From: Candidatus Gastranaerophilales bacterium
GTDB taxonomy: Bacteria > Cyanobacteriota > Vampirovibrionia > Gastranaerophilales > Gastranaerophilaceae
Assembly: GCA_944325605.1 (NCBI GenBank)
Contig: CALVAX010000003.1
Location: 62,001 to 126,000 of the forward strand
Direction of reading: 5' to 3'
DNA length: 64,000 nt
The notes under the pieces were generated by a model. That model was not told where the DNA came from. It searched no databases and saw only the letters and a list, made by a program, of their open reading frames with translations. The translations under genes and the position numbers were made by a program. This document shows positions 26,656-34,607 of this stretch, in pieces (within the stretch, counting starts at the first letter, position 1; each line of letters starts with the position of its first letter).

Positions 26656-27255
26656 ATGGGCTGCTTAAAAAATATTTGCATGTCAATTTTATTGGCACTT
26701 GCATTTGTCGGATTTATGTCGCTCGGCGGGGATAGAATAGCCGGCGATATTATCGAGAATTTTCTTAATCCGCCTAAAAGTGAACTTGTAAAAAAAGCCG
26801 AAAAAGTCGGTGATTTTTCAAAAATTAACGATGAATTTGAACTTGAAAGAGCTGCCGGTATGCTCGGTTACAACGGTGTTGTAGCTGAACATAAAGCTTC
26901 GGGGCAGAAGCTTCTTGTGATTGATACTAACAACAAACCTATCTTAACTCAGGATGATATTAAATCCGACAAAATCGAGGATAAATTAATCGGGCTTACT
27001 AAAAAAGTAAAATATCAGGCTTTTCAGGTTGAAGAATTTAAAGTGACAAAACATGGAACTTTAGTTTCGTTTGGAAAAGAAGCTCCTTATATTAAATTTG
27101 AAGCCAAAGCTAAAAAAATTCCTATAGGCGACATTGCAGGAATTATTTCAGTTGCAGAGAATAAGAACGGTGAACAGCGGCTTCTTGTTGCGGCAAATGA
27201 AAAGAAGCGTTATTCCCAGCTTATTTCAGATGAATTTTTTAAGTCAGTAAAATAA
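26656..27255 (+). CDS. membrane-anchored protein of unknown function
   Basis: A 199-residue protein divergent from mutS. It starts with a single hydrophobic helix (ICMSILLALAFVGFM) after a short Cys-containing N-terminus, then a soluble, lysine-rich region of mixed alpha/beta character. Two related stretches (about residues 45-95 and 120-185) each contain a predicted strand with LLVIDTNNK or LLVAANEKK, hinting at an internal duplication. The AGGAAAA site six bases before the ATG supports the start. I do not recognise the family; the topology suggests one membrane span with the domain outside the cytoplasm, but orientation is not certain. Confidence 0.65.
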   Translation: MGCLKNICMSILLALAFVGFMSLGGDRIAGDIIENFLNPPKSELVKKAEKVGDFSKINDEFELERAAGMLGYNGVVAEHKASGQKLLVIDTNNKPILTQDDIKSDKIEDKLIGLTKKVKYQAFQVEEFKVTKHGTLVSFGKEAPYIKFEAKAKKIPIGDIAGIISVAENKNGEQRLLVAANEKKRYSQLISDEFFKSVK

Positions 27256-27307
27256 AGTCCGAATTTTTGGGACTTATAGCAAAATCCACAGATACTATAA
27301 AAGCCCG

Positions 27308-27340
27308 TCATTCTGAGGACTTTAGTCCGAAGAATCTTTT
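27308..27340. repeat. TGTCATTCTGAG-family repeat fragment
   Basis: CGTCATTCTGAGGACTTTAG followed by TCCGAAGAATC matches the dispersed family; a diverged closing arm (ATCAGTATGACG) lies at 27363-27374. The rest of the 230-bp gap 27256-27485 shows nothing I can assign. Confidence 0.55.
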
Positions 27341-27485
27341 TTATTGAGATATTTCGTTAACCATCAGTATGACGCTGTTATGAAAATTTTTGGCGGAATT
27401 TGCTATATACATCCCGAATTTTCTGCTTACATCTGTAAAAAAGCATGCGCCGGCAGAATGGCGGCTGCTTATTTTAATATTCAGA

Positions 27486-28412
27486 CTAAACATTTCCGGT
27501 TGAACTGTTTCTGTCATCTTCGAGTTGTCTTATATCAATACCGGCGTCAGAATCATCCGAATATGTTGTCATTACAGGAACCTCAATTTCAACATTAACA
27601 TCAGCATCAACCATTTCGATATCGCCTTTCGGAAATTCTTTAACTTTACCATCTTCCATTTTGACTGCGACTTTTCCGCTCAAAAACTGGAGATAGCAGA
27701 CTTTTCCGAGTCCTTCAGGTGTCATAACGGATGAGCCGACAGGCGGCATGCCCTTTGCTGCGTCAATGTAGTTTGAATATTCATAAGTCAGACAGCACAG
27801 AAGCCTTCCGCAGGTGCCGGAAATTTTCCCCGGCGCAATTGGCATACCCTGATCTTTTGCCAGTTTCACGTTAATTGTCGCAAATTTTCTCAAAAAACTT
27901 GAACAGCAGAATGGCCGGCCGCAAATCCCCATACCTTCTAATATAGAGGTTTCATCTCTGACCCCGATATGGCGCAGGTCAATTCTGACACGTGTAAATG
28001 TCTGCGTCAAATCCTTAAGCAAGGCTCTGAAATCAACCCTTTCAGGGGCTGTGTAATAAAAAGTTATTTTACGCCTGTCAAAAGTTATTCTGCATTGGAC
28101 AAGGTTCATAACAAGTTTGTGCTGCTGTACAAGTGCCTGACATTTAAAGAATGCAGTTACTTCTTCTTTCTTTATATCTTCCAGTGTTTGCAGATCCCGC
28201 TGGGTCAAAACTCTGATAAAAGAAAGCGGTTCCGGTTTGTTTTTGCTTTTTTCCCACAAGTCGGAAATCTTTGAATTTACAAGGATTGCCTTTAAGGCTT
28301 CTTCGCCCTTGTCTGTTCTTACAAGTACCATCTGCCCGTCTTCAAGCTGAATATTATCGGGCACATTAAGAGGGTAAAAAGTATTTTTTATATAATTTAC
28401 TGCAAATTTCAT
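27486..28412 (-). CDS. PSP1-domain protein, RicT/YaaT-like
   Basis: A 308-residue protein of the PSP1 family. The central cysteine-rich block is characteristic: CGRPFCCSSFL followed by CGRLLCCLTYEY (about residues 163-205), which in the Bacillus RicT complex helps bind an iron-sulphur cluster. The N-terminal region GQMVLVRTDKGEEALKAI is also family-like. In Bacillus subtilis RicT works with RicA/RicF to steer RNase Y; an RNase Y gene is present in this window at 54701, but ricA/ricF are not seen. The start lies two bases after the gpsA stop, so translation is coupled. Confidence 0.82.
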   Translation of the reverse strand: MKFAVNYIKNTFYPLNVPDNIQLEDGQMVLVRTDKGEEALKAILVNSKISDLWEKSKNKPEPLSFIRVLTQRDLQTLEDIKKEEVTAFFKCQALVQQHKLVMNLVQCRITFDRRKITFYYTAPERVDFRALLKDLTQTFTRVRIDLRHIGVRDETSILEGMGICGRPFCCSSFLRKFATINVKLAKDQGMPIAPGKISGTCGRLLCCLTYEYSNYIDAAKGMPPVGSSVMTPEGLGKVCYLQFLSGKVAVKMEDGKVKEFPKGDIEMVDADVNVEIEVPVMTTYSDDSDAGIDIRQLEDDRNSSTGNV

Positions 28413-28414
28413 GT

Positions 28415-29416
28415 TTATACGTATCTCTCTTCTTCTTTAAGTTTTCTGTTCATTAATTTTTCGAGTAATGCCTGAGGAGTTATATCAGTGTAAACAGCTT
28501 CATAAATAGCTGATGATACAGGAACTTCTATATCCAGTTTTTTTGCTAGTTCGCAAATAGCTTTTGAAGTTTTAACGCCTTCCGCAACTGAACCAAGTTC
28601 AGCCAGAATGTCGTCAATTTTCTTGCCTTTTGCAAGCATTGAACCGACTGTGTAATTTCTTGACATCGGGCTTGAGCAGGTTGCAATCAAATCCCCCATG
28701 CCGGACAGCCCGTAAAGCGTTGACGGATTTGCGCCGAGTTGAATGCTGACTCTGACAATCTCTGCCATTCCGCGTGTCAAAAGTGTGCCTGTGCAATTGT
28801 CCCCTAAACCCATAGTTTTCGCAAACCCTGAGGCAATTGCAATTACGTTCTTTAAACTTCCCCCCAGTTCTACTCCGATTACGTCCGTGTTTGTGTATAA
28901 TCTGAATTTTGACGGAACAGTGCAGGCTTTCTGGACAAATTCAGCGGTCTTGATATCCTCGCAGGCAACTGACGCTGCTGTCGGAAGCCCTGCAAGAACT
29001 TCTTTAGCAAGAGTCGGGCCGGATAAAATTGCAAGCTTTTGTTCCGGCAAAACATCTTTTATAACCTCGGACATCCTCATTAATGACGGAAGTTCTATCC
29101 CTTTTGAGGCGTTTACAAGAATTTGTTCGGGCTTAATCCCTGCTTTTTTTAAGTTTTCGCACACGTCGCGCGTTCCGGAGGTCGCAACAACATTCAAAAT
29201 AATATCCGCATTTTTTATTGCTTCTTCAAGGTTTGATATTATTTCAACTTTGTCTTTTAATTGTACTTCCAGAGGTTTTGATGTGTGTTTGTTTTTTATC
29301 AAATCTTCTGACAAATCTTTTTCGCGCCCCCAGACGGTGACGTTTTCAAAGTTGTCCGTCAAAAGCCACGCAAGCGTAAGCCCCCAACATCCAGCACCGA
29401 TTACTGTCAATTTCAT
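28415..29416 (-). CDS. gpsA: glycerol-3-phosphate dehydrogenase [NAD(P)+]
   Basis: A 333-residue enzyme that reduces dihydroxyacetone phosphate to sn-glycerol 3-phosphate for phospholipid synthesis. The N-terminal Rossmann motif is VIGAGCWGLTLAWLL (GxGxxG form), followed by NASKGIE and LSGPTLAKEV; the catalytic lysine block ELGGSLKNVIAIASG is near residue 183 and GLSGMGDLIATCSS near 245. Length is standard. It is the middle gene of the murQ-gpsA-ricT unit. Confidence 0.95.
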   Translation of the reverse strand: MKLTVIGAGCWGLTLAWLLTDNFENVTVWGREKDLSEDLIKNKHTSKPLEVQLKDKVEIISNLEEAIKNADIILNVVATSGTRDVCENLKKAGIKPEQILVNASKGIELPSLMRMSEVIKDVLPEQKLAILSGPTLAKEVLAGLPTAASVACEDIKTAEFVQKACTVPSKFRLYTNTDVIGVELGGSLKNVIAIASGFAKTMGLGDNCTGTLLTRGMAEIVRVSIQLGANPSTLYGLSGMGDLIATCSSPMSRNYTVGSMLAKGKKIDDILAELGSVAEGVKTSKAICELAKKLDIEVPVSSAIYEAVYTDITPQALLEKLMNRKLKEEERYV

Positions 29417-29449
29417 AAATTTTTATCCTCTTTTCTGTCCGATTATTTT

Positions 29450-30346
29450 TTAGACTGCCGTAGTCTTTGAATTTAAAAGTTTTCGCAAGACTCCGCGGTG
29501 TTTTTTTAATTCTGCTCTTGCCTGTTCTATATCAAAATTCAATTCAAGCATTACAATTGCGGTTTTTATTTCCCAGTCACATTTTAACAAAGCTGCAAGC
29601 GCTTCACTGTGAGAAACTCCGGCAATTTGTGCAACAATTCTTATCGCACGATCTTTGAGTTTTTCATTGACTGCCTGAAGGTCAATCATGAAGTTTTCGT
29701 AAGTTTTGCCTATTTTAATCATAGCACCGGTTGAGAGCATATTCAATATCATTTTCTGCGCAGTTCCGGCTTTCAGGCGGCTGGAACCTGCGATAACTTC
29801 AGGGCCTACTTCCGCGCAGATTACAAGCCCTGCTTCTTCGGCTATCCTGCCTTTAGGGTTGCAGGTAATTCCGATTGTTTTGCAGCCGGTTTCGTCCGCA
29901 CGTTTTAAAACCCCGAGAAGATATTTTGGATTTCCGCTTGCTGAAATTACAACCGCAACATCATCAGGTTTTAATATTGAAGCATCTTCATAGCCTAAAT
30001 CCGGATTATCTTCAGCCCCTTCGATTGAATGACGGATAGCTTTGTCTCCGCCTGCAATGAACCCTGTTACCATATCTTTCGGAACGCTGAAGGTCGGAGG
30101 GCATTCTGAGGCATCTAAAATTCCAAGACGTCCTGATGTGCCGGCGCCGAAATAGTAAAGCTTGCCGCCTTTCAAAAACTGTTTTGCGATTAAATCAATG
30201 CCTTCTGCGATACGTTCTGCCTCATCTTCCACCGCAAGCGCAACCAGCTTGTCCTCGTCGTTCATCTTTCTGACAATCTCAATGGTCGGAAGGATATCAA
30301 TATCCTTTGTGTTTTCGTTCCTGAATTCCGTAATAATGTCGCTCAT
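29450..30346 (-). CDS. murQ: N-acetylmuramic acid 6-phosphate etherase
   Basis: A 298-residue SIS-fold enzyme that cleaves the lactyl ether of MurNAc-6-phosphate to give GlcNAc-6-phosphate, a step in cell-wall sugar recycling or use of exogenous MurNAc. Visible blocks: YFGAGTSGRLGILDASECPPTF near residue 64-86, IAGGDKAIRHSIEGAEDN near 100, SGNPKYLLG near 140 and SSRLKAGTAQKMILNMLSTG near 190. The C-terminal helical region ends LKKHRGVLRKLL. I chose the ATG at 30346, which lies eight bases after AAAGGG; a TTG at 30352 is too close to that site. No MurP or AnmK is visible here. Confidence 0.93.
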   Translation of the reverse strand: MSDIITEFRNENTKDIDILPTIEIVRKMNDEDKLVALAVEDEAERIAEGIDLIAKQFLKGGKLYYFGAGTSGRLGILDASECPPTFSVPKDMVTGFIAGGDKAIRHSIEGAEDNPDLGYEDASILKPDDVAVVISASGNPKYLLGVLKRADETGCKTIGITCNPKGRIAEEAGLVICAEVGPEVIAGSSRLKAGTAQKMILNMLSTGAMIKIGKTYENFMIDLQAVNEKLKDRAIRIVAQIAGVSHSEALAALLKCDWEIKTAIVMLELNFDIEQARAELKKHRGVLRKLLNSKTTAV

Positions 30347-30380
30347 TTTCAAACCCTTTCTATATAAACACTAAATACAT

Positions 30381-30785
30381 TTATGCATAATAAGCTTTTG
30401 CTGCTGTTTTTTGTTCGCTGTTCATTTTTGGCAGAACTTTTGCAAAAGAAAGTCTTGATTTTTCTATTAAAAATTTGCGCAAATTCCCTGTTTTCGGATA
30501 AAGAGCGTCAAAGGCTTTTTCAAATTTTTCGTAGGCAGGTTTTACGTCCGGGTGTTTTTTTAGTGCATTGTAATTATAAAACCATTGAGGATACGCTAAA
30601 ACCGGAAGTGAAAATGTTTTGTTTGTTTCTGTTCCTGCGATTGCTTTTGCTACAGAAGGGTTTTGAGCGCCTTCCGTGTAGAAATTAATCATATTCTGCG
30701 CGGCAGAACTTTTTTTGCCCATAGGTGCAGAGTTGTAACATGCTTTTATAAAATAATTTCTTACTGATTGAACATTCATTCCCAT
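30381..30785 (-). CDS. small protein of unknown function
   Basis: A 134-residue basic protein without signal peptide or membrane span. It is rich in Ala, Lys, Asn and Tyr, with several predicted helices (SAAQNMINFYTEG, AYEKFEKAFDALY, RLSFAKVLPKMNSEQK). I do not recognise a family. It sits 15 bp downstream of ribH and 34 bp upstream of murQ on the same strand, so it belongs to that transcription unit. An AGGAGT site precedes tandem ATGs at 30785 and 30779. Confidence 0.6.
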   Translation of the reverse strand: MGMNVQSVRNYFIKACYNSAPMGKKSSAAQNMINFYTEGAQNPSVAKAIAGTETNKTFSLPVLAYPQWFYNYNALKKHPDVKPAYEKFEKAFDALYPKTGNLRKFLIEKSRLSFAKVLPKMNSEQKTAAKAYYA

Positions 30786-30800
30786 TAAAAATTTTTACTC

Positions 30801-31259
30801 CTATAATTTCATTAAATTTGCCATTTCAATAGCGGCTTTTGCAGCGTCAGAACCTTTGTTTCCGGCTTTTGTTCCTGCTCTTTCGATTGCCTGCTCCAGA
30901 TTATCTGTTGTAAGAACTCCAAAGATTACCGGAATTCCTGTGTGCAAGCTTACCTGTGCAACTCCTTTGGAAACTTCCGCGCTTACGTAATCAAAATGCG
31001 GGGTTGAACCTTTGATGACAGCACCAAGTGTAATAAGCGCATCATATTTTCCGCTTTTTGCAAATTTTTGTGCCGCTACAGGAATTTCAAATGCACCCGG
31101 AACTTTTACAATATCAATATTTTCTTCTGATACCCCGTGGCGTTTGAGTTCGTCTATCGAGCCTGATAGAAGTTTTGAGCCGATAAAATCATTGAATCTT
31201 GATATAATTATACAAAATTTTTCATTTCCTGCTACTAACTGACCTTCATAAGTTTTCAT
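30801..31259 (-). CDS. ribH: 6,7-dimethyl-8-ribityllumazine synthase
   Basis: A 152-residue riboflavin synthesis enzyme that condenses a pyrimidine intermediate with dihydroxybutanone phosphate; homologues assemble into 60-mers or pentamers. Motifs: [14 protein letters not shown] near residue 15, [15 protein letters not shown] near 55, [15 protein letters not shown] near 80 with the catalytic histidine, and [17 protein letters not shown] near 115. The ATG at 31259 aligns with the family N-terminus (KTYEGQLV) and has GGAG before it; another in-frame ATG at 31274 is less likely. No other rib genes are in the window. Confidence 0.95.
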   Translation of the reverse strand: MKTYEGQLVAGNEKFCIIISRFNDFIGSKLLSGSIDELKRHGVSEENIDIVKVPGAFEIPVAAQKFAKSGKYDALITLGAVIKGSTPHFDYVSAEVSKGVAQVSLHTGIPVIFGVLTTDNLEQAIERAGTKAGNKGSDAAKAAIEMANLMKL

Positions 31260-31357
31260 AACTGTTTTCTCCATTGGCTTTGTTTTAAAATATATCCCTT
31301 TTTGATTTGTTCAAAGCCTTAACCTTTGTCTATGCAACTATTTTAACTCATTTAAGG

Positions 31358-32065
31358 TTATTTTACAACAAACGGGAGAAAAATCTTATAAAAAATATAT
31401 AATGCAGCGAGTATCAGCAGAATTCCGCTGATTTTCAAAAGCCAGTCGGAAAATTTGTAAAACCCTTTCCAGTTTTTGAGTTTTGAAGTCAGGACGCCTG
31501 CAAAAATAAGAATTATTCCCTGCCCGAGAGCAAACAAAAACAGCATTACAACAGACTGTGCCATGCTTGCCGAAAGCGACGCAAATGCCATTATCGCAGC
31601 AAGTATCGGGGTCGAACACGGGGTTCCGGCAAGTGCAAACACTGCTCCTAAAATTACAGGATACAAAAAGGTGTTAGTCCCTTCGTTGCGCGGCATTTCT
31701 TTTATTATTACAGGCATGTCAAAATCAAGAATTCCGACAAGTTTCAATCCCATTACAAGAACAAGCGACGCCAGAACAAGCCCGAAATATCCGCCCGCAA
31801 ATGATACAAAAACTTTGCCAGTAAGTGCACAGATTATTCCGATAATTGAAAACACAACCGCTGTTCCGAATACAAAAAACAGCATTTGTAAAAATGTTTT
31901 TTTGCCCGAACTTTCATTTGAATACCCGCCGATATACCCCACAATCAGCGGTATCATCGCGAGTGAACACGGCGAAATTGATGCTACAACCCCGCCTAAA
32001 AACGACAGCCAGAACAAAAGTGCTATATTGCCGTTATTTGTAAACAGTTCAACGTAATTTTCCAT
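31358..32065 (-). CDS. ccdA: CcdA-type thiol-disulfide membrane transporter
   Basis: A 235-residue protein with six hydrophobic segments. The two redox cysteines lie in SISPCSLAMIPLI near residue 33 and AGTPCSTPILAA near 150, the CcdA/DsbD-beta signature in which each cysteine precedes or follows a proline. It moves reducing equivalents from cytoplasmic thioredoxin to extracytoplasmic partners. Its start overlaps the stop of the membrane-anchored thioredoxin gene (TAATG), so the two form a two-component reductive relay, functionally like a split DsbD. Confidence 0.9.
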   Translation of the reverse strand: MENYVELFTNNGNIALLFWLSFLGGVVASISPCSLAMIPLIVGYIGGYSNESSGKKTFLQMLFFVFGTAVVFSIIGIICALTGKVFVSFAGGYFGLVLASLVLVMGLKLVGILDFDMPVIIKEMPRNEGTNTFLYPVILGAVFALAGTPCSTPILAAIMAFASLSASMAQSVVMLFLFALGQGIILIFAGVLTSKLKNWKGFYKFSDWLLKISGILLILAALYIFYKIFLPFVVK

Positions 32066-32481
32066 TATTTAAGCCCTTCAAGATATTCTTCCAAAATCTC
32101 TTTTTCAATTGCGCCTTCTACGCGTCTGACTTCTTTGTTGTTTGAGTCAAGAAAAATCATTGTCGGCACAAGCGTTATATTGTATTTTTTTATCTGTTCA
32201 TTTGTAAATTCTTTGCCGTCCTGAACAGAAATTTCCGTCAATACTATATCATTTGAATATTTCGGAAAAACTTCTTTGAATAATTTGTTCATAGTCTGGC
32301 AGTCAAGACACATTGTTGAAGTGAATTTTAGAACCTGAGGTTTGCCGATGATAACTTCCTCTGCCTGCGGAACTTCCTGAGGGGTAGTCTTGGCTGTTGT
32401 GGAGCCTGAATTGCTCAATATCCAGAATGCAAGAAGCGGCACTATAAACACTAACGCAATAATTACAATATTTTTTTTCAT
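32065..32481 (-). CDS. membrane-anchored thioredoxin-like protein
   Basis: A 138-residue protein: N-terminal membrane anchor (IVIIALVFIVPLLAFWIL), a flexible Ser/Thr/Pro/Glu linker, then a thioredoxin fold with active site MCLDCQTM near residue 80, ITLVPTMIFLDSNNKEV with the cis-proline near 110, and a late VEGAIEKEILEEYL helix. It should be the extracytoplasmic partner of the CcdA encoded directly downstream, with which it overlaps by one base. Targets could be cytochrome or other disulphide proteins; none can be named from here. Ribosome site AAGGAGAG precedes the ATG. Confidence 0.86.
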   Translation of the reverse strand: MKKNIVIIALVFIVPLLAFWILSNSGSTTAKTTPQEVPQAEEVIIGKPQVLKFTSTMCLDCQTMNKLFKEVFPKYSNDIVLTEISVQDGKEFTNEQIKKYNITLVPTMIFLDSNNKEVRRVEGAIEKEILEEYLEGLK

Positions 32482-32556
32482 AAAAATCTCTCCTTTTTGA
32501 CTTACATATTATCATAAACCAAAAAGGATTTTTTCAAAACGCCTGCCGGGTATTTT

Positions 32557-33000
32557 TTATTTATCCGTTTGGGCTACCTGTTTGAGTTTATCAAGAGCTT
32601 TTGCATTGTTAAGCATATTTGCACCGAAGAATGCAAGCGCTCCGCCTGCAGGGATTGCAAACAGTCCTCTTACCCATTTTTTCGGGCTTAAAAATGACAG
32701 TGCGCCTAAAACACCTATTCCCAACAATGTGCCGCCTAAGATTTTCTGTACTTTTTGCATTTTATTTAGCTGTGACATAAAAACTTCTGCTGCATTCTGC
32801 GGTTTTGCTTCCGGCGCCGGCTGTGATGTTGTATCCGGCTGAGCAGTTTCTTTTTTCTCAAACTTGTCCTCATTAGTATTTGTTGCAGAAATTTCCGGTG
32901 CTGCTGCGGCAGGTTGTTCCGGTTTTACATCTTTTATTTCAGAGTTTTCGTTCGCTCTGAATGAATAAACATTGTTGCTTTTTACAGAATTTACATACAT
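32557..33000 (-). CDS. small membrane protein of unknown function
   Basis: A 147-residue protein. The N-terminal half is low-complexity and disordered (Ala, Pro, Glu, Thr rich, about residues 25-70); the C-terminal half has two hydrophobic segments (ILGGTLLGIGVLGALSFL and GLFAIPAGGALAFFG) separated by SPKKWVR, so it likely forms a membrane hairpin. The N-terminus contains NNVYSFRANEN, reminiscent of PNFTAQL at the start of the unknown protein at 53945. No known family is recognised. GGAGGT seven bases before the ATG is a very strong ribosome site. Confidence 0.65.
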   Translation of the reverse strand: MYVNSVKSNNVYSFRANENSEIKDVKPEQPAAAAPEISATNTNEDKFEKKETAQPDTTSQPAPEAKPQNAAEVFMSQLNKMQKVQKILGGTLLGIGVLGALSFLSPKKWVRGLFAIPAGGALAFFGANMLNNAKALDKLKQVAQTDK

Positions 33001-33074
33001 AGGCAGACCTCCTGTCCTTATTAAAACCGAACAAGGATTTTTTTGCTTGTTTTTAACGTTTTGTTTACAAAAAT

Positions 33075-33239
33075 TTAAAAATCTTCCGGCACAAAAAATG
33101 TGGCTTTCTTAAGAAGTTCTCTCGTGTGCTCATAGCAGCAGGAATTTCTCGTTATCTGCTGGTATTCTCTTACAATATTTAAAACGTCATCCACGCTCAT
33201 CTTGATAATCCGTCTTTTCCCTTCAATTATTCTTGCCAT
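33075..33239 (-). CDS. small basic protein, 54 residues, unknown function
   Basis: An ATG at 33239, eight bases after AAGGATG, opens a 54-codon frame: it starts MARIIEGKRRIIKMSVDDVL, has a central REYQQIT helix and a Cys-Cys pair (NSCCYEH), and ends FFVPEDF. A basic N-terminus followed by an amphipathic helix could bind nucleic acid or a membrane, but this is only an impression. The codon use looks coding and the spacing to neighbours is natural (102 bp to the DUF3137-like gene, 74 bp to the next). No family recognised. Confidence 0.6.
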   Translation of the reverse strand: MARIIEGKRRIIKMSVDDVLNIVREYQQITRNSCCYEHTRELLKKATFFVPEDF

Positions 33240-33341
33240 ACTTCACATCCTTTCCGGATTAATTATCGGCAAAAACTGTTGAAAACTTTTGGAAAATCAC
33301 CTTTGCGGTTTAGAAATTCCCGTTGAAATTTGAAGTCAAAC

Positions 33342-34469
33342 TTATAGTCCTGTTTTTTCATCAAGTTTGAAGTAATCTACAAGCGCAAATATTGAAATAA
33401 GTTCGTTCATAAACTTTTGCAGCTGTTTGGGTTTATTTAAAGAGGTAAACAAATTCCCGACTTCAAAGAGATTTTTGCCTGTCGTTATCGCAAACATTAA
33501 GTTATCTCCGTAAAATGAACACTTTGCGCCGCGTGCGCCGAAGGCTGTCTTGATATTATTGAATCTCTCCATAAATGCAGTCGTTATCAAATATCTCCCT
33601 TCAACTTCATTTGATGAATAAGCTCTGTATCGCTTGTTGAACTCAGGATCTTCAAGTTTAATTTCTCTTAAAATAGTTTTATCTTTGCTGAATTTTTCAT
33701 GCCATATAGACCCTATCATTAGAACTAGTGATATTCCGCTGCAACCTATGATTTCAAAATCGTTGAAATACAATCCTAAGCCTAAAAGGAGTATCGTGAT
33801 TAAAAGAGAAGCTCTTGTAAACCATCTGTTTTTAATATTTTCGTCACCTTTTGTTGCAATTATCGTGTTGTTTTTTATGGGCTTGTTCGCATCAAATCTT
33901 ATAATAACACCCTTAAAGACATGCCTGCAGGTGCGGTTTTTGCCTGAACCCGATTCATACCACAGATGTGTTTCTATGATTGAAAACTTTACACCTTTAT
34001 ATGTGCCTGAAAAAGTATCATCGCAGGACTCCCTGTTATAGCTTGAAAATAATGAACTCTGCGAGTAATCATAATCAGTCTCAGGTAAATAAGAATTTAA
34101 TTTGTTTTTCGCATTATACCATTCAATATCCCCGAATGCTTTTAATATCTTATCCATGCAATTATTTTTCAGTTCCTTTGCAAAATTGCAGCTTTGCACA
34201 ACTGGTATGCCTAAAATTCCCCCAAGACAGGCAAGACTTGCAAATATAAATAACATAGCACTCGTATCAAATCGGTTCATAATACTGTTCCAGAATGCTT
34301 TTGCGCAAATAACCAGTAATGTTATCAACACAATTTCTATTATATAAATTATAAATAGTTTTCTTCTGCGTTCTTTTTCATAGTTTTCCATCACCGGTGC
34401 AATTTCATCATAATAAATTTTATGAAAACTTTTGCGCATATCCGTCGTGTCAATTGTAGTCTTTGTCAT
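33342..34469 (-). CDS. DUF3137-type membrane protein
   Basis: A 375-residue protein. After FHKIYYDEIAPVMENYEKERRRK (a typical start of DUF3137 proteins) come two hydrophobic hairpin segments (about residues 44-62 and 70-90), a soluble domain with SSLFSSYNRESCDDTFSGTYKG and HVFKGVIIRFD, a further pair of membrane segments (about 218-255), and a C-terminal cytosolic domain with GDNLMFAITTGKNLFEVG. Function of the family is unknown; the assignment rests on my recognition of the layout and these blocks. A perfect AAGGAG site lies seven bases before the ATG. Confidence 0.65.
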   Translation of the reverse strand: MTKTTIDTTDMRKSFHKIYYDEIAPVMENYEKERRRKLFIIYIIEIVLITLLVICAKAFWNSIMNRFDTSAMLFIFASLACLGGILGIPVVQSCNFAKELKNNCMDKILKAFGDIEWYNAKNKLNSYLPETDYDYSQSSLFSSYNRESCDDTFSGTYKGVKFSIIETHLWYESGSGKNRTCRHVFKGVIIRFDANKPIKNNTIIATKGDENIKNRWFTRASLLITILLLGLGLYFNDFEIIGCSGISLVLMIGSIWHEKFSKDKTILREIKLEDPEFNKRYRAYSSNEVEGRYLITTAFMERFNNIKTAFGARGAKCSFYGDNLMFAITTGKNLFEVGNLFTSLNKPKQLQKFMNELISIFALVDYFKLDEKTGL

Positions 34470-34550
34470 ATTTTCTCCTTGATTTATTTAAAAGTATATC
34501 AGATTTTAAAAATTTAAACATAATCTGAAAAATGGAAATTTTTTTGCACA

Positions 34551-34584
34551 AAAAAGAGGAAACTTTTTAAGGTTTCCTCTTTTT
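34551..34584 (-). terminator. intrinsic terminator of the rpoBC operon
   Basis: AAAAAGAGGAAAC (34551-34563) pairs with GTTTCCTCTTTTT (34572-34584): a 13-bp stem with an 8-nt loop, 24 bp past the rpoC2 stop. Read on the minus strand it ends in a U-run. Confidence 0.85.
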
Positions 34585-34607
34585 CATTTTTATATTTTGG
34601 AAGATTT

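Noticed and set aside
27344-27598. 84-codon plus-strand frame between the 26656 gene and the ricT-like gene
   Set aside because: It overlaps the 3' end of the secure ricT-like gene on the other strand, and has no ribosome site or recognisable content.
28743-29453. 236-codon frame antisense to gpsA
   Set aside because: A shadow of the conserved gpsA codons; Ser/Thr/Pro-rich translation without any domain.
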